A stretch of 64,000 nt of DNA from Metabacillus sp. B2-18 (GTDB lineage Bacteria; Bacillota; Bacilli; Bacillales; Bacillaceae). Below the pieces are notes generated by a model. The model did not search any database, was not told where the DNA came from, and saw only the letters and a list, made by a program, of their open reading frames with translations. The DNA is taken from assembly GCF_021117275.1 (NCBI RefSeq), contig NZ_CP088245.1, positions 2,021,501 to 2,085,500 of the forward strand. Reading direction: 5' to 3'. Position numbers and translations under genes: made by a program. Positions 35,802 to 47,797 of this stretch are shown one piece after another (the first letter of the stretch is position 1; each line of letters opens with the position of its first letter).

Positions 35802-36992
35802 GATTCAACGTATGTAACAGAGGGAGAAGCAGAACAATTTCCAGAGATTCTACAGAAGCTAAGAGGATTTGATCAATATAAAGAACTCTTTCCTTTGCCA
35901 GTTTCATCAATCTTAAAAAACCCTCGATATGTGAATGAAAAAAAGGTAACAGATCACTATGCAATAATTCCAACAGAGCAAGTTAGGGATCCTAAAAAGC
36001 TCTCTTCTGATGAGGAAAAAATTTATGACATGATTGTTAGAAGGCTAATCGCTGCCCATTATGAAAAGGCAATTTTTGATTATTCTACATTAACAACCCT
36101 TGTTGATGGACGTGCAGAATTTATAACAAAAGGGAAGCAGCAAATTCAAGAAGGCTGGCGTAAAGTCATCTATCAAAATGACAAGGATAAGGATGAGATT
36201 TTACCAAATCTTGAAAAGGGTGATTCCGGGCGTGTTGATATGGTGGAAACAAAGGAAGGAAAAACCCAGCCACCAAAACGATATACAGAAGGACAATTAA
36301 TTACCTTAATGAAAACTGCTGGTAAGTATCTTGATAATGATGAATTGGAAAAAGTACTAAGTAAGGTAGAAGGCTTAGGAACTGAAGCAACCAGAGCTGG
36401 TATTATCACAATGCTAAAAGATCGTAAATATATTGAAATTAAAAGAAATCAAGTATTTGCAACAGATAAAGCAAAAGTTCTTATTGAAGCAGTAGGAGAT
36501 CATATTTTGGCTTCACCTGAAATGACAGCAAAATGGGAACAACGCTTATCGGAAATTGGAGAAGGTCAGGCGTCAGCATCAGTTTTTATGGAGCAGACAA
36601 AAAGGTTGTCAACTAAAATAGTATCGGATGCTATAGAAGTCTCCACAAGTTGGAGTTTTGAAGGTTTAAAAGTAGAATCAATTCAGAGAACATCTTCAAA
36701 ATATTCTTTAGGAAAGAAAATAGGGAAATGTAAATTTTGTGATGGAGATGTAGTTGACAAAGGAGAGTTCTACGGATGTTCAAACTATAAAACAAATCAA
36801 TGCAAATTTACGATTTCGAAAAAGATACTTGGTAAAAAAATCTCACAAACAAATGCTCAAAAATTGTTAAGTGAAGGTCAGTCTAATGTTATTAAAGGGT
36901 TTAAAAAGGGTGATAAAACCTTTGATGCAAGGCTTGAATGGAAAGACAATAAAGTACAATTCTTTTTTGAAGAAACGAATGAAAAAAAATAG
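35802..36992 (+). pseudogene. topB: topB 3' fragment (topoisomerase III)
   Basis: About 396 codons starting DSTYVTEGEAEQFPEILQ. They continue with the conserved HYAIIPTEQ and GLGTEATRAGIITMLKDRKYI to a C-terminal zinc-type module (CKFCDGDVV...GCSNYKTNQCKF). It continues exactly where 2632-3600 stops. No start codon belongs to it; a TTG at 35895 is open but would give a protein without the Toprim fold and catalytic Tyr. It borders the core gene miaB, so topB lay directly upstream of miaB before the insertion. Confidence 0.9.
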
Positions 36993-37169
36993 ATTCGCAT
37001 TTTTCCGCAAAAACATGTACAATTCTTTACAGTATGGTTAAAAGATTGTGTTCTATTGCTATTATCGATATACTATTAAGTTGTATGTTTCTATATATTT
37101 TATATTACAGAATTAAGAATTGCCTTTTTAAAGATTAGGATAAGCGCAGTTTGAAAGGAGAATTGCATA

Positions 37170-38696
37170 ATGAATGAACAACAGCGTAAGGAAAGCACTC
37201 AAGTAAACCCTTCGGACAAAAAATCCGAAAAGGACTACAGCCAGTATTTCCAAGCCGTATATATGCCACCTTCTTTAAAAGATGCGAAGAAGCGTGGAAA
37301 AGAAGATGTAAAATATGATGGATTCTCAATTCCTGAAGAATTTAAAGGAATGGGACAAGGTCGTAAGTTTTACATTCGCACATATGGCTGTCAAATGAAT
37401 GAGCATGACACAGAGGTAATGGCGGGAATCTTCATGGCATTGGGCTATGAGCCAACAGACGGTGTTGAAGATGCAAACGTGATTCTTCTAAACACATGTG
37501 CTATTCGTGAAAATGCAGAAAACAAAGTGTTTGGTGAATTAGGGCACTTAAAAACATTAAAAAAAGAAAGACCAGATCTTTTATTAGGTGTTTGCGGCTG
37601 TATGTCACAGGAAGAATCTGTTGTGAACCGTATTCTTAAGGTGCATCCTTTTGTTGATATGATTTTCGGTACACATAACATCCATCGTTTACCACAAATT
37701 TTGAATGAAGCTTATCTTTCAAAAGAAATGGTTGTTGAAGTATGGTCAAAAGAGGGAGATGTTATTGAAAATCTTCCAAAAGTTCGTAAAGGAAACATTA
37801 AAGCGTGGGTTAATATTATGTATGGCTGTGACAAGTTCTGTACTTATTGTATTGTTCCTTATACACGTGGTAAAGAACGCAGCCGTCGTCCTGAAGAAAT
37901 TATCCAGGAAGTACGCCATTTAGCTGCACAAGGCTATAAAGAAATTACACTTCTTGGTCAAAACGTTAATGCGTACGGTAAGGATTTCGAGGATATAGAA
38001 TATGGATTAGGCGATTTAATGGATGAAATTCATAAGATTGACATTCCTCGTATTCGCTTTACTACTAGTCACCCTCGTGACTTTGATGATCATTTAATTG
38101 AAGTGTTAGCTAAAGGCGGTAACCTTCTGGATCATATTCATTTACCGGTTCAATCAGGTAGCTCTGAAATATTAAAAATTATGGCACGTAAATATACACG
38201 TGAGAGCTATTTAGAGCTAGTTCGTAAAATTAAGGAAGCAATGCCTAATGCTTCTTTAACAACTGATATTATTGTTGGTTTCCCAAATGAAACTGAGGAA
38301 CAATTTGAAGAAACACTTTCACTTTATCGTGAAGTCGAATTTGATAGTGCTTATACATTCATTTACTCTCCACGTGAAGGTACACCTGCAGCTAAAATGA
38401 AGGATAATGTACCAATGGAGGTTAAGAAAGAACGTCTTCAACGTTTAAATGCAGTTGTAAATGAAACCTCTGCAAAAAAATTAAAGGAATATGAAGGTCA
38501 GATTGTGAACGTTCTAGTAGAAGGTGAGAGCAAAAACAATCCAGATGTTCTTGCAGGCTACACAGAAAAAAGTAAGCTTGTGAACTTTAGAGCACCAAAA
38601 TCGGCAATTGGTAAAATTGTTAAAGTTAAGATAATAAAAGCTAAAACATGGACGCTAGATGGAGAAATGGTAGAAGAAGCGGTTGAGGTGAAATAA
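37170..38696 (+). CDS. miaB: tRNA-2-methylthio-N6-isopentenyladenosine synthase MiaB
   Basis: 508 residues, as in Bacillus. It is a radical-SAM methylthiotransferase that adds the methylthio group to i6A37 of tRNA. It has an N-terminal UPF0004 domain ([17 protein letters not shown]), the radical-SAM CxxxCxxC in [16 protein letters not shown] (near residue 218), and a C-terminal TRAM domain (from about 440). It acts after MiaA, which is encoded at 45316. GAAAGGAG precedes the ATG. ymcA follows after one base. Confidence 0.97.
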   Translation: MNEQQRKESTQVNPSDKKSEKDYSQYFQAVYMPPSLKDAKKRGKEDVKYDGFSIPEEFKGMGQGRKFYIRTYGCQMNEHDTEVMAGIFMALGYEPTDGVEDANVILLNTCAIRENAENKVFGELGHLKTLKKERPDLLLGVCGCMSQEESVVNRILKVHPFVDMIFGTHNIHRLPQILNEAYLSKEMVVEVWSKEGDVIENLPKVRKGNIKAWVNIMYGCDKFCTYCIVPYTRGKERSRRPEEIIQEVRHLAAQGYKEITLLGQNVNAYGKDFEDIEYGLGDLMDEIHKIDIPRIRFTTSHPRDFDDHLIEVLAKGGNLLDHIHLPVQSGSSEILKIMARKYTRESYLELVRKIKEAMPNASLTTDIIVGFPNETEEQFEETLSLYREVEFDSAYTFIYSPREGTPAAKMKDNVPMEVKKERLQRLNAVVNETSAKKLKEYEGQIVNVLVEGESKNNPDVLAGYTEKSKLVNFRAPKSAIGKIVKVKIIKAKTWTLDGEMVEEAVEVK

Positions 38697-38697
38697 A

Positions 38698-39135
38698 ATG
38701 ACAAAAATATATACAAAAGACGATATTGTAGTAAAAGCTCGTGAACTTGCACAAATGATTTCAGAATCAAAGGAAGTGGATTTCTTTAAACGTGCGGAAG
38801 CTCAGCTTAATGAAAATCAAAAAGTTCGTGAGATGATTGCAAGTATTAAAAGCTTACAAAAACAAGCAGTTAATTTTCAACACTATGGTAAACATGAAGC
38901 ATTAAAGCAAGTAGAAGAGAAAATTGACAAAATTCAAGGTGAACTTGATGAAATTCCAATTATCCAGGAATTTAAAGATTCACAAATTGAAGTAAACGAC
39001 TTACTTCAACTAGTTTCTCATACAATTTCTAATAAAGTAACAAATGAAATCATTACTTCAACTGGTGGTGACCTTTTAGCAGGTGAAACTGGTTCGAAAG
39101 TAAGAAGCTCTAAAGGCGGCAGCAGCTGTTCATAA
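38698..39135 (+). CDS. ymcA: YlbF/YmcA-family regulator RicA
   Basis: 145 residues, helical, YlbF/YmcA family. With YlbF and YaaT it forms the RicAFT complex, which speeds the phosphorelay to Spo0A and supports RNase Y-dependent mRNA processing, hence roles in biofilm, competence and sporulation. The C-terminal tail with a Cys (GGSSCS) fits the iron-sulfur binding of the family. It is translationally coupled to miaB and closed by a strong terminator, as in B. subtilis. Confidence 0.95.
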   Translation: MTKIYTKDDIVVKARELAQMISESKEVDFFKRAEAQLNENQKVREMIASIKSLQKQAVNFQHYGKHEALKQVEEKIDKIQGELDEIPIIQEFKDSQIEVNDLLQLVSHTISNKVTNEIITSTGGDLLAGETGSKVRSSKGGSSCS

Positions 39136-39145
39136 TTTAAACTTT

Positions 39146-39177
39146 GGCAATCGGTTGAAAGAACCGATTGCCTTTTT
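39146..39177 (+). terminator. Terminator of miaB-ymcA
   Basis: The 11-bp stem GGCAATCGGTT/AACCGATTGCC with the loop GAAAG is followed by TTTTT. Confidence 0.9.
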
Positions 39178-39551
39178 ATGTGTCTTTCCTTTGCGATGAA
39201 ATCACTCCAATTTTTATAATAAGAGGTTTGATAGATAGCTCTTAAATAAGTGAGGAAAAAATAAATTTGGGTTCTTACAAGCTTCGCAATGGCTATAACA
39301 GCAATTGATATTGCAAGTTATATAAGAATTTGTATAAAAATTTCATTGAAGAAGTGCATATCTTCCTCCGGTTTAACATAGATTTTTTTGAACACTCAAC
39401 TAAATAATGACTTTTTTACTTTTCACGTTAAACACGGAAAAATAACATAGTTGAGAGTGAAGTTATACATTTGTTTTACATGATAAAGGCGCTGGAAAGA
39501 AATTTAAGCAAATTTTTTTACTTACACATGCACCTTTTTACTTTTTTAGGC
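39178..39551. other. Gene-free stretch upstream of the cotE promoters
   Basis: About 370 bp, AT-rich. No gene, RNA or coding remnant was recognised. Confidence 0.5.
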
Positions 39552-39664
39552 ACATATTCTGTCAACCTAGCATACAATGTACTATACGTTACATGTATTG
39601 GCGTAACATGTCATAAATTCATTTAATTAATTAGCACATATGTTACTAGCCTAGCATAGGATTA
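39552..39664 (+). promoter_or_regulatory. cotE promoter region: sigma-E-like and sigma-K-like motifs
   Basis: ACATATT (39552-39558) and CATACAAT (39571-39578) resemble a sigma-E promoter. A second motif, AC (39636-39637) with a 17-nt spacer and CATAGGATTA (39655-39664), resembles sigma-K. B. subtilis cotE is known to have a sigma-E promoter and a sigma-K promoter, so both fit the expected mother-cell control. The sigma-E spacing is slightly short. Confidence 0.5.
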
Positions 39665-39695
39665 AATGAAGATTCATTGAGGAGGGTATGCTCGA

Positions 39696-40238
39696 ATGTC
39701 TGAATACAGAGAGATTATTACAAAAGCAGTTGTTGCAAAAGGACGTAAATTTTCACAATGTACACATACGATTTCACCATCGCAAAAACCTGCGAGCATT
39801 TTAGGTGGTTGGATTATTAACCATAACTATGATGCGCATAAGAAAGGTAAAACAGTTGAAGTTGAAGGTACTTATGATATTAATGTTTGGTATTCTTACA
39901 ACGAAAACACAAAAACTGAAGTTGTTACAGAACGTGTAGATTATGTAGATGTGATTAAGCTTAGATATAAAGATGATAACTTTATTGATGATGAACATGA
40001 AGTAATTTGTAAGGCACTTCAACAACCAAACTGTTTAGAAGTTACAATTTCACCAAACGGAAATAAAATTATTGTTCAAGCGGAACGCGAACATCTTGCA
40101 GAGGTTATTGGTGAAACTAAAGTTTGTGTACACGTTAATCCAGAAGGCTGCGATGATGATGATTGTTGGGAAGAAGAATTAGAAGATGAGTTTGAAGACT
40201 TGAATCCTGAGTTTTTAGTTGGAGATGTAGAAGAGTAA
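39696..40238 (+). CDS. cotE: Outer spore coat morphogenetic protein CotE
   Basis: 180 residues, equal to B. subtilis CotE (181). It opens with [20 protein letters not shown], has the central [20 protein letters not shown], and ends in a very acidic tail ([18 protein letters not shown]). CotE builds the scaffold between inner and outer coat in the mother cell. GGAGGG lies 9 nt before the ATG. It is transcribed alone and ended by the terminator at 40237. Confidence 0.97.
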   Translation: MSEYREIITKAVVAKGRKFSQCTHTISPSQKPASILGGWIINHNYDAHKKGKTVEVEGTYDINVWYSYNENTKTEVVTERVDYVDVIKLRYKDDNFIDDEHEVICKALQQPNCLEVTISPNGNKIIVQAEREHLAEVIGETKVCVHVNPEGCDDDDCWEEELEDEFEDLNPEFLVGDVEE

Positions 40239-40267
40239 CTAGGGGGAAGCAACCTCCTAGTTTTTTT
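40237..40267 (+). terminator. Terminator of cotE
   Basis: The stem AACTAGGGGG/CCTCCTAGTT (one G-T pair) with the loop AAGCAA is followed by seven T. Confidence 0.85.
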
Positions 40268-40478
40268 GTTTTCTCTTGAGCTATTAAAATTAGAACAATA
40301 AAGATCATAATATACTAATGGTTGTTACGAAAATTTCCAACGTGCTACTTTCACTAGAAAATGTCGATTTATGTTATAATGGAGGATATTGAAAAAGGCT
40401 TATTTCACCATAGATATAGATTTTACGGAATGGAAAATAACCTATATAGAACGTTAACAGTGGTATTGGAGGATAAAC

Positions 40479-43079
40479 ATGGCAACTTACACGCCAATGA
40501 TACAGCAATATTTAAAGATTAAGGCAGATTATCAAGATGCCTTTTTATTTTTCCGTTTAGGAGATTTTTATGAAATGTTTTTTCAAGATGCTGTTAAGGC
40601 ATCACAGGAATTAGAAATTACTTTAACAAGCCGTGATGGAGGCGGAGAGGATAGAATACCAATGTGCGGGGTTCCTTATCATTCTGCTCCTAACTATATC
40701 GAACAATTGATTTCAAAAGGTTATAAGGTTGCTATTTGCGAGCAAACAGAAGATCCGAAGCAGGCAAAAGGTGTAGTTCGGAGAGAAGTTGTTCAACTTA
40801 TTACACCAGGTACTGTAATGGATGGAAAAGGAATTCAAGAAAAAGAGAACAATTATATTGCTTCCATAACCGAATTTGATTCTCAATTTGGTTTGGCATT
40901 AAGTGATTTAACAACGGGTGAAAACCTTGTTGCATACTGTTCAAGTTTTGATGATTTATTAAACGAAATCTATTCTGTTGGTGCAAAAGAAATTGTGATT
41001 TTAAATGATTTTCAAGAAAACTGGAAAAAGCAGCTTATAGATCGATGTCAAGCAACTTTATCCTATCAAATAGAATCATCAATTTCAGAACAGTTTTCTT
41101 CACTAGTTGAAGAAATAAACGATCAACGGCTGGTTACAACATTTGGTAGACTATTATCCTATTTAGAACGGACTCAAAAACGTAGTTTAGATCACTTGCA
41201 AAAACTAAAAGTGTATTATCTTCATGATGCGATGAAGATCGATCTTTTTTCAAAAAGAAATCTTGAACTAACAGAAACAATTCGTTCAAAAGGGAAAAAA
41301 GGTTCGCTTTTATGGTTGTTAGATGAAACAAAGACGGCAATGGGTGGAAGACTCTTAAAACAATGGGTAGACAAGCCACTTGTAGATAAGGTGAAAATCG
41401 AAAAGCGATTGTCAATGGTTGAAACTTTAATGGAACACTTTTTCGAACGAGAAGATCTAAGGCAATTATTAAAGGAAGTATATGATTTAGAGCGCCTAGC
41501 TGGTCGAGTAGCCTTTGGTAATGTAAATGCTAGAGACCTTATTCAACTTAAAAAATCGTTACAGCAGGTTCCAGCAATAGAAAGTCTATGTCAATCTTTA
41601 CAAAGTGAGACATTTTCTGTAGAAAGGCTAGATTCTTGTGAGGATTTAACAAATTTATTAGAACGTTCGATAATTGAAAACCCACCTCTATCCGTTAAGG
41701 AAGGGAACATTATAAACGATGGTTATAACGAGCAATTAGATCAGTATCGTGATGCCAGCCGAAACGGAAAAACCTGGATTGCTCAGCTTGAACAGCAAGA
41801 GCGACAAAAAACAGGAATTAAGTCACTGAAGATTGGCTATAACAAAGTTTTTGGCTATTATATCGAAGTAACCAGAGCAAACCTTCACCTTTTAGAAGAA
41901 GGCATGTATGAGCGTAAGCAAACATTGTCTAATGCTGAACGCTTTATTACTCCAGCTCTAAAAGAAAAAGAGTCACTAATCTTAGAGGCAGAAGAAAAAA
42001 TTGTAGAATTAGAATATCAATTATTTGTTGAAATTAGAGAAAAAATTAAACAATATATTCCTAGATTACAAGGCTTAGCTAAACGTCTTAGTGAATTAGA
42101 TGTACTTCAGTGTTTTGCAACTGTAAGTGAAAATCGTCACTATTGCAAGCCTGCATTTTCTTTATCTAATGAACTATTTATTAAGAATGGCCGTCACCCA
42201 GTTGTAGAGAAAGTAATGGATACTCAGGAATACGTAGCAAATGATTGTTATTTTAACAATGAACGACATATGCTGCTTATCACAGGACCCAATATGTCAG
42301 GGAAAAGCACGTATATGCGTCAAATAGCTTTAACGTCAATACTAGCTCAAATAGGTTGCTATGTACCTGCTTCGAAAGCTGTTTTACCTATATTTGATCA
42401 AATTTTCACGCGCATTGGTGCAGCTGATGATCTAATATCAGGTCAAAGTACGTTTATGGTAGAAATGCTTGAAGCTAAAAATGCCATTGCTCATGCTACT
42501 TCTCAAAGCTTAATATTGTTTGATGAAATCGGCAGAGGAACTTCAACTTATGATGGTATGGCTCTAGCACAAGCTATTATTGAGCATATTCATGAAAAAA
42601 TAGGCGCTAAAACATTATTCTCAACACACTATCATGAACTAACAGTTCTCGAAGAACAATTACAATCGTTAAAAAATATTCATGTAAAAGCCATTGAGGA
42701 AAATGGAAAAGTTGTGTTTTTACACAAAATTGAAGAAGGTGCAGCAGATAAAAGTTATGGAATACATGTAGCAGAACTTGCTGAACTCCCAAAATCTTTA
42801 ATTGTACGTGCGAAAGAAATATTGAAGGATCTAGAAAAAGAGAATAAAGGTACAAATTCTGTCACACCTAAGAAGAGTGAAATGGTACAAGAAAAATCTT
42901 TTATAGATTCTCAGCTTTCTCTGTTCCCGGATGATGGACGACAACCTGCGACTAAAGTGCAAACTCTAACTAAGAAAGAACAAAATGTTGTTGATCAATT
43001 AAAATCTATGAATCTCTTAGAAATGACACCTCTTGATGCTATCAATGCACTATATCAATTGCAGAAAAAGGTAAAATAA
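40479..43079 (+). CDS. mutS: DNA mismatch repair protein MutS
   Basis: 866 residues, full length. The mismatch-reading Phe-x-Glu motif is in [10 protein letters not shown] (near residue 38). Connector, core and clamp domains follow. The ATPase has Walker [10 protein letters not shown] (near 608) and Walker [17 protein letters not shown]; a C-terminal tail carries a beta-clamp-type QLSLFP motif (near 808). It detects mismatches and recruits MutL. GGAGGAT precedes the ATG, and mutL follows 23 bp downstream in the same operon. Confidence 0.98.
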   Translation: MATYTPMIQQYLKIKADYQDAFLFFRLGDFYEMFFQDAVKASQELEITLTSRDGGGEDRIPMCGVPYHSAPNYIEQLISKGYKVAICEQTEDPKQAKGVVRREVVQLITPGTVMDGKGIQEKENNYIASITEFDSQFGLALSDLTTGENLVAYCSSFDDLLNEIYSVGAKEIVILNDFQENWKKQLIDRCQATLSYQIESSISEQFSSLVEEINDQRLVTTFGRLLSYLERTQKRSLDHLQKLKVYYLHDAMKIDLFSKRNLELTETIRSKGKKGSLLWLLDETKTAMGGRLLKQWVDKPLVDKVKIEKRLSMVETLMEHFFEREDLRQLLKEVYDLERLAGRVAFGNVNARDLIQLKKSLQQVPAIESLCQSLQSETFSVERLDSCEDLTNLLERSIIENPPLSVKEGNIINDGYNEQLDQYRDASRNGKTWIAQLEQQERQKTGIKSLKIGYNKVFGYYIEVTRANLHLLEEGMYERKQTLSNAERFITPALKEKESLILEAEEKIVELEYQLFVEIREKIKQYIPRLQGLAKRLSELDVLQCFATVSENRHYCKPAFSLSNELFIKNGRHPVVEKVMDTQEYVANDCYFNNERHMLLITGPNMSGKSTYMRQIALTSILAQIGCYVPASKAVLPIFDQIFTRIGAADDLISGQSTFMVEMLEAKNAIAHATSQSLILFDEIGRGTSTYDGMALAQAIIEHIHEKIGAKTLFSTHYHELTVLEEQLQSLKNIHVKAIEENGKVVFLHKIEEGAADKSYGIHVAELAELPKSLIVRAKEILKDLEKENKGTNSVTPKKSEMVQEKSFIDSQLSLFPDDGRQPATKVQTLTKKEQNVVDQLKSMNLLEMTPLDAINALYQLQKKVK

Positions 43080-43102
43080 TATGCAAGAAGGCGGTGAGAT
43101 GA

Positions 43103-45028
43103 TTGGGAAAAATAATTCGCCTAGATGATATGTTATCCAATAAAATTGCAGCGGGAGAGGTCGTTGAACGACCTGCTTCTGTTGTGAAAGAGTTATTAGA
43201 GAATGCAATAGATGCAAACAGTACGATTGTGGAAATTGATATTGAGGAAGCTGGTTTAAGTAAGATTAGAATTGTTGACAATGGTGATGGAATTGAACCT
43301 GATGATTGTCTAAATGCTTTCCACCGTCATGCCACAAGTAAAATAAAAGATGAAAATGACCTTTTTCGCATTCGGACTCTCGGCTTTAGAGGAGAGGCGC
43401 TACCTAGTATTGCATCGGTCTCGCTGCTTGATATGAAAACAAGTACAGGAGAAGGCGCAGGATCAAATCTGATTTTATCGGGTGGGAAAATTGAAAAACA
43501 TGAATCAACCTCAAGTAGAAAAGGAACGGATATCACTGTTAGAAATCTCTTTTTCAATACACCAGCCAGGTTGAAATACATGAAAACTGTTCATACGGAA
43601 TTAGGAAATATTACGGACATTGTGAACCGAATCGCACTTGCACATCCAGAGGTTTCCATACGCTTAGTTCATAATGGTAAGAAGCTTCTTCACACGAATG
43701 GAAATGGGGATGTCCGCCAGGTTTTGGCTTCAATCTATGGACTTTCCATTGCAAAAAAAATGAAAAAGTTAACGTTAGAGTCGTTGGATTTTGAAGTAAA
43801 TGGCTATGTTGCTTTACCTGAAATAACAAGAGCTTCTCGTACCTATATATCAACGATCATTAATGGCCGATTTATAAAAAATTATTCTCTTGTTAAGGCT
43901 ATTCAGCATGGATATCATACATTGCTTCCAATTGGACGCTTTCCCATTGTGTTTTTAGAAATAAAAATGGATCCATTATTAGTTGATGTGAATGTTCATC
44001 CATCAAAACTTGAGGTGAGGTTAAGTAAGGAAGCAGAATTAAATGAACTTATTACAAATGGAATTAAAGATGTGTTAAAAAAACAGCAGCTTATACCGTC
44101 CGTAGAATCTCCTAAAATGACAAAAGTGAAGTCAAATGATGAGCAGCAACAGTTTACCTTCGATCATAGTAGCGAGGTTGTTGAAAAGACATCAGCTATT
44201 CAACAACCATCCATTATACAGAATACACCAATATTAGATAATGAAGAAGAACAGCTTTATAATAAAATGGATGCTAGTTGGCAACATCAAGATCAAATAG
44301 ATCAAGAATCTCATCATGTAATTGAAACAAGAACAATTCATCATGAAGAAGAGGTTTTTGAAGAAAACCTTTCTTATGATGATAAACAAGAACAAGAACA
44401 ACAACAAGAACAACAACAAGAACAACAACAAGAACAACAACAAGAACGAGTACCTGTCTTATATCCGATTGGTCAAATGCATGGAACATATATATTAGCT
44501 CAAAATGATCGAGGGCTTTTTATCATAGATCAACATGCTGCCCAAGAGCGGATTAAATATGAATTCTTTAAAGAAAAAGTTGGAGAGGTTCACTCGGAGG
44601 TTCAAGAGCTTCTGGTGCCTCTAACATTTGAATACTCTACAGATGAAACAATGATTATTGAAGAACATCTAAATACATTAGCACAAGTGGGTATATTTCT
44701 TGAGCCTTTTGGTCGGAATAGTTACATTGTAAGATCGCATCCACAGTGGTTTCCTATAGGAGAAGAAAAGGATACAATTGAGGAAATCATTCAGCAGGTA
44801 CTCGATGAAAAGAAGATAAATATTAAGAAACTCCGTGAAGAAGCAGCGATTATGATGAGTTGCAAAGCTTCCATCAAAGCGAATCATCACTTACGGAATG
44901 ATGAGATTTTTGCATTGCTTGAAACGTTAAGAAAAACAACTGATCCATTTACTTGTCCTCATGGAAGACCAATTATTGTTCATTATTCAACTTATGAAAT
45001 GGAGAAGATGTTTAAACGAGTAATGTAA
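43103..45028 (+). CDS. mutL: DNA mismatch repair endonuclease MutL
   Basis: 641 residues from TTG 43103. The N-terminal GHKL ATPase has [19 protein letters not shown] and [13 protein letters not shown] low-complexity linker contains the Gln/Glu repeat (residues about 429-449). The C-terminal endonuclease domain has [23 protein letters not shown] and CPHGRP. It nicks the new strand after MutS recognition. A GGTGAG ribosome site precedes the start. The linker repeat makes the protein slightly longer than the B. subtilis one (627). Confidence 0.97.
   Translation: MGKIIRLDDMLSNKIAAGEVVERPASVVKELLENAIDANSTIVEIDIEEAGLSKIRIVDNGDGIEPDDCLNAFHRHATSKIKDENDLFRIRTLGFRGEALPSIASVSLLDMKTSTGEGAGSNLILSGGKIEKHESTSSRKGTDITVRNLFFNTPARLKYMKTVHTELGNITDIVNRIALAHPEVSIRLVHNGKKLLHTNGNGDVRQVLASIYGLSIAKKMKKLTLESLDFEVNGYVALPEITRASRTYISTIINGRFIKNYSLVKAIQHGYHTLLPIGRFPIVFLEIKMDPLLVDVNVHPSKLEVRLSKEAELNELITNGIKDVLKKQQLIPSVESPKMTKVKSNDEQQQFTFDHSSEVVEKTSAIQQPSIIQNTPILDNEEEQLYNKMDASWQHQDQIDQESHHVIETRTIHHEEEVFEENLSYDDKQEQEQQQEQQQEQQQEQQQERVPVLYPIGQMHGTYILAQNDRGLFIIDQHAAQERIKYEFFKEKVGEVHSEVQELLVPLTFEYSTDETMIIEEHLNTLAQVGIFLEPFGRNSYIVRSHPQWFPIGEEKDTIEEIIQQVLDEKKINIKKLREEAAIMMSCKASIKANHHLRNDEIFALLETLRKTTDPFTCPHGRPIIVHYSTYEMEKMFKRVM
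44387..44447 (+). repeat. In-frame 12-bp tandem repeat in mutL
   Basis: About four copies of CAAGAACAACAA encode (QEQQ)n, preceded by a shorter CAAGAA pair. The unit is a multiple of 3, so slippage changes linker length without breaking the frame. Antisense long frames here are artefacts of the repeat. Confidence 0.9.
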
Positions 45029-45060
45029 AAAACATAAGAAATAATATGAACTGGAGAAAC

Positions 45061-45084
45061 AGTCCTCTTTTTAGAGGGCTTTTT
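45061..45084 (+). terminator. Terminator of mutSL
   Basis: The stem AGTCCTCT/AGAGGGCT with a TTTT loop is followed by TTTT. It lies 33 bp after the mutL stop. Confidence 0.8.
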
Positions 45085-45315
45085 CCTTTTAGGGAGAAAC
45101 CTCTGAAAATAATAATATTATGTAAACAAGAATACTTCGTAATTTAAAGTCTTATATAATATTGTTGTTTACATTGTTTAAAACATTGTGCAAAAATAAA
45201 TACTAATAGAATGTTTACAATTATATTAAAAAGGTAACAATAATCTGGTGTTCATATCATACACATGATAAGATGATGAACGTAGAATCTATTTGATGTG
45301 AAAGAGTGGTTGTTT

Positions 45316-46254
45316 TTGAATAGAAAGAAAATCGTCGTCATCATTGGTCCAACAGCAGTTGGAAAAACGAAGCTTAGCATTGACCTCGCCCACCGATTAA
45401 ATGGTGAAATTATTAGTGGGGATTCAATGCAAATTTATAAAGGCATGGACATTGGAACAGCCAAAATAAATGTAGATGAGATGGAGGGTATCCCTCATCA
45501 TCTTATAGATATTAAAAATCCAGATGACGATTTTTCAGTAGCTGAATTTCAAGGAAAAGTCAGACCCTTAATTGATGACATTACTATAGCAAACAAAATG
45601 CCAATGATTGTTGGAGGGACAGGCTTATACATACAATCTGTTTTATATGATTATCAGTTTACTGAATCTCCATCAGATCCTGAATTTAGGAAGAAGCTTG
45701 AAGAAGACCTAAAAGTTAATGGTGAACATGCCATACATCAATTATTAGTTGATGTTGATCCGGAGTCTGCTATTAAAATCCATCCAAATAATACAAGAAG
45801 AGTTATTAGAGCCTTAGAAATTTTTCATTGTACCGGTGTGACGATGGCAGAGCATCTGAAACAACAGGAAAGCCAACTTTTGTATGATGTAGCCTTAGTT
45901 GGTTTAACAATGGACAGAGATATTCTATATGCCAGGATTAACGAACGTGTTGATTCTATGATCAAACAAGGACTCATTGAGGAAGTTAAGCAGCTGTATG
46001 ATATTGGCATACGTGATACACAGGCAATAAAAGCAATAGGCTACAAAGAAATTTATGATTACCTTGATGGTTTAACAACACTTGAAGATGCAATAATCCA
46101 ATTAAAGCAGAATTCAAGAAGATATGCTAAACGTCAGTTAACATGGTTTCGAAATAAAATGGATGTTAAATGGTTTAATATGACCCCACCTATAAATCAT
46201 GAACAAAAGGTGGATGAAATTTTTACATACATAGCAGGAAAGCTGAAACTTTAA
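45316..46254 (+). CDS. miaA: tRNA dimethylallyltransferase MiaA
   Basis: 312 residues. It transfers dimethylallyl to A37 of tRNA, the step before MiaB. It has the P-loop [11 protein letters not shown] (near residue 12), [17 protein letters not shown] (substrate region), [14 protein letters not shown] and the C-terminal QLTWFRNK. I chose TTG 45316 ([18 protein letters not shown]) because homologues begin there; GTG 45298 in the same frame has no ribosome site. hfq follows 38 bp downstream, the conserved miaA-hfq pair. Confidence 0.96.
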   Translation: MNRKKIVVIIGPTAVGKTKLSIDLAHRLNGEIISGDSMQIYKGMDIGTAKINVDEMEGIPHHLIDIKNPDDDFSVAEFQGKVRPLIDDITIANKMPMIVGGTGLYIQSVLYDYQFTESPSDPEFRKKLEEDLKVNGEHAIHQLLVDVDPESAIKIHPNNTRRVIRALEIFHCTGVTMAEHLKQQESQLLYDVALVGLTMDRDILYARINERVDSMIKQGLIEEVKQLYDIGIRDTQAIKAIGYKEIYDYLDGLTTLEDAIIQLKQNSRRYAKRQLTWFRNKMDVKWFNMTPPINHEQKVDEIFTYIAGKLKL

Positions 46255-46292
46255 TCGAATTAAAAGGTATAGATAAAAGAGGAGGACGAAAC

Positions 46293-46520
46293 ATGAAGCA
46301 ATCAATTAATATTCAAGATCAATTTCTTAATCAACTTCGTAAGGATGGAACTTTTGTAACTGTTTTTTTATTAAATGGATTCCAATTAAGGGGCCTTGTT
46401 AAGGGCTTTGATAACTTTACAGTATTGTTAGAAACAGAGGGTAAGCAACAGCTTATTTACAAACATGCTATCTCAACATTTTCACCACAAAAAAACATAC
46501 AAATAGAACTAGAGCAATAA
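46293..46520 (+). CDS. hfq: RNA chaperone Hfq
   Basis: 75 residues, close to B. subtilis Hfq (73). Sm1 motif: [39 protein letters not shown]. Sm2 motif: [10 protein letters not shown], the YKHA signature. It forms a hexameric ring that binds A/U-rich RNA. AGGAGGACG precedes the ATG. A strong terminator follows directly. Confidence 0.98.
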   Translation: MKQSINIQDQFLNQLRKDGTFVTVFLLNGFQLRGLVKGFDNFTVLLETEGKQQLIYKHAISTFSPQKNIQIELEQ

Positions 46521-46524
46521 AAGT

Positions 46525-46560
46525 AAGGGAGTTGATGAAAAAACATCAACTCCCTTTATT
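46525..46560 (+). terminator. Terminator of miaA-hfq
   Basis: The 13-bp stem AAGGGAGTTGATG/CATCAACTCCCTT with an A6 loop is followed by a T-rich tail. Confidence 0.9.
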
Positions 46561-46765
46561 TTTTGAAATTTATCATTTAAATAGATCTCAAGGTTTTATT
46601 TTATGGAAAACTGAATATAGATAAAGGAATGGATATTTCTTGGGAAAGCGCAGAAACCAACAAAATTCCTCTTTTTTTGCGTTTGCCATTTGGACAATTT
46701 CATTCCATAGTCAAATTTTTAAAAAGCTCACGTATACTAAGTAACAGATAGTGAGGTGAAGGTCT

Positions 46766-47728
46766 TTGGAACGTGATCAAGCATTCACATATAAAACAAA
46801 TGGACAAATAAATATAATTTTAAACAATCAATCAAAAGAAAAAGTGGAAGTCAGCTCCTCTTCATATGACTTGAAAATTCCTAAGGTAGAGGTCAAGCAC
46901 GCGATTTTAAAGGAAATTGAGGAAGAAATGGGCTCACTTGTCGGGATGAATGAAATGAAGAGAATGATAAAAGAAATTTACGCTTGGATTTTTATAAATA
47001 AAAAGCGTGAAGAACAGGGGTTAAAAGTAGGAAAGCAAGCACTTCACATGATGTTTAAAGGAAATCCTGGTACAGGAAAAACAACTGTTGCAAGATTAGT
47101 TGGAAAACTTTTTTTTCAAATGAATGTTTTATCAAAAGGACATCTTATTGAAGCAGAAAGGGCAGATCTCGTTGGAGAATATATTGGGCATACTGCACAA
47201 AAAACTCGTGATTTAATTAAGAAAGCACTTGGTGGGATATTATTTATTGATGAAGCCTATTCTCTTGCAAGAGGAGGAGAAAAAGACTTTGGTAAGGAAG
47301 CAATTGATACATTGGTCAAACATATGGAAGATAAGCAACATGATTTTGTATTAATATTAGCCGGATACCCACGTGAAATGGAAAACTTTTTGTCTTTAAA
47401 CCCAGGACTTTTATCAAGGTTTCCACTTGTTGTAGATTTTCCTGATTATTCTGTGGACGACTTAATGGATATTTCGGAACTTATGATGTCAGAACGAGAA
47501 TACCGATTTCACCAAGATGCAGAGATCAAACTCAAAGAACATTTAATGGCTGTTAAAACGGAAACACATCCATCAAAGTTTAGTAACGGTCGCTATGTTC
47601 GGAACATAATTGAAAAGTCTATCCGTTCTCAAGCGATGAGGTTATTACTAACGGACAGATATAATCGAGAAGATCTTCTAACAATAAAAAGCCAAGATTT
47701 GGTATTAAATGAACATAAAAGTAATTGA
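46766..47728 (+). CDS. spoVK: Stage V sporulation protein SpoVK (AAA ATPase, CbbX-like)
   Basis: 320 residues (B. subtilis 322). It is an AAA+ ATPase of the CbxX/CfqX type with Walker A GNPGTGKTT (near residue 100), Walker B ILFIDEAYSLARGG (near 163), and sensor and arginine-finger elements (AGYPREMENFLSLNPGLLSRF). It is needed for late spore maturation and heat resistance. The TTG start follows GAGGTGAAGG. It lies after hfq as in B. subtilis, with a terminator at 47769. Confidence 0.95.
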   Translation: MERDQAFTYKTNGQINIILNNQSKEKVEVSSSSYDLKIPKVEVKHAILKEIEEEMGSLVGMNEMKRMIKEIYAWIFINKKREEQGLKVGKQALHMMFKGNPGTGKTTVARLVGKLFFQMNVLSKGHLIEAERADLVGEYIGHTAQKTRDLIKKALGGILFIDEAYSLARGGEKDFGKEAIDTLVKHMEDKQHDFVLILAGYPREMENFLSLNPGLLSRFPLVVDFPDYSVDDLMDISELMMSEREYRFHQDAEIKLKEHLMAVKTETHPSKFSNGRYVRNIIEKSIRSQAMRLLLTDRYNREDLLTIKSQDLVLNEHKSN

Positions 47729-47768
47729 AGTTAAAGTTGTTTTTTATTGAGACGACTTTCAAGACATT

Positions 47769-47797
47769 GCCCCCATTTTAATTAATTGGGGGCTTTT
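47769..47797 (+). terminator. Terminator of spoVK
   Basis: The 7-bp stem GCCCCCA/TGGGGGC with an 11-nt AT-rich loop is followed by TTTT. Confidence 0.85.

Noticed and set aside
35895..36992. Independent topoisomerase gene starting at TTG 35895
   Set aside because: It lacks the Toprim fold and catalytic Tyr and continues the frame of the 5' fragment exactly; it is the 3' part of the disrupted topB.
40801..43855. Several minus-strand frames within mutS and mutL
   Set aside because: All lie antisense to well-conserved genes and lack ribosome sites.
44387..44447. CRISPR-like short tandem repeats
   Set aside because: Units are 12 bp, contiguous, without spacers and in frame within mutL.
44234..44489. 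Two minus-strand frames rich in Leu/Phe or Val/Leu
   Set aside because: They are antisense artefacts of the CAA/GAA repeat in mutL.
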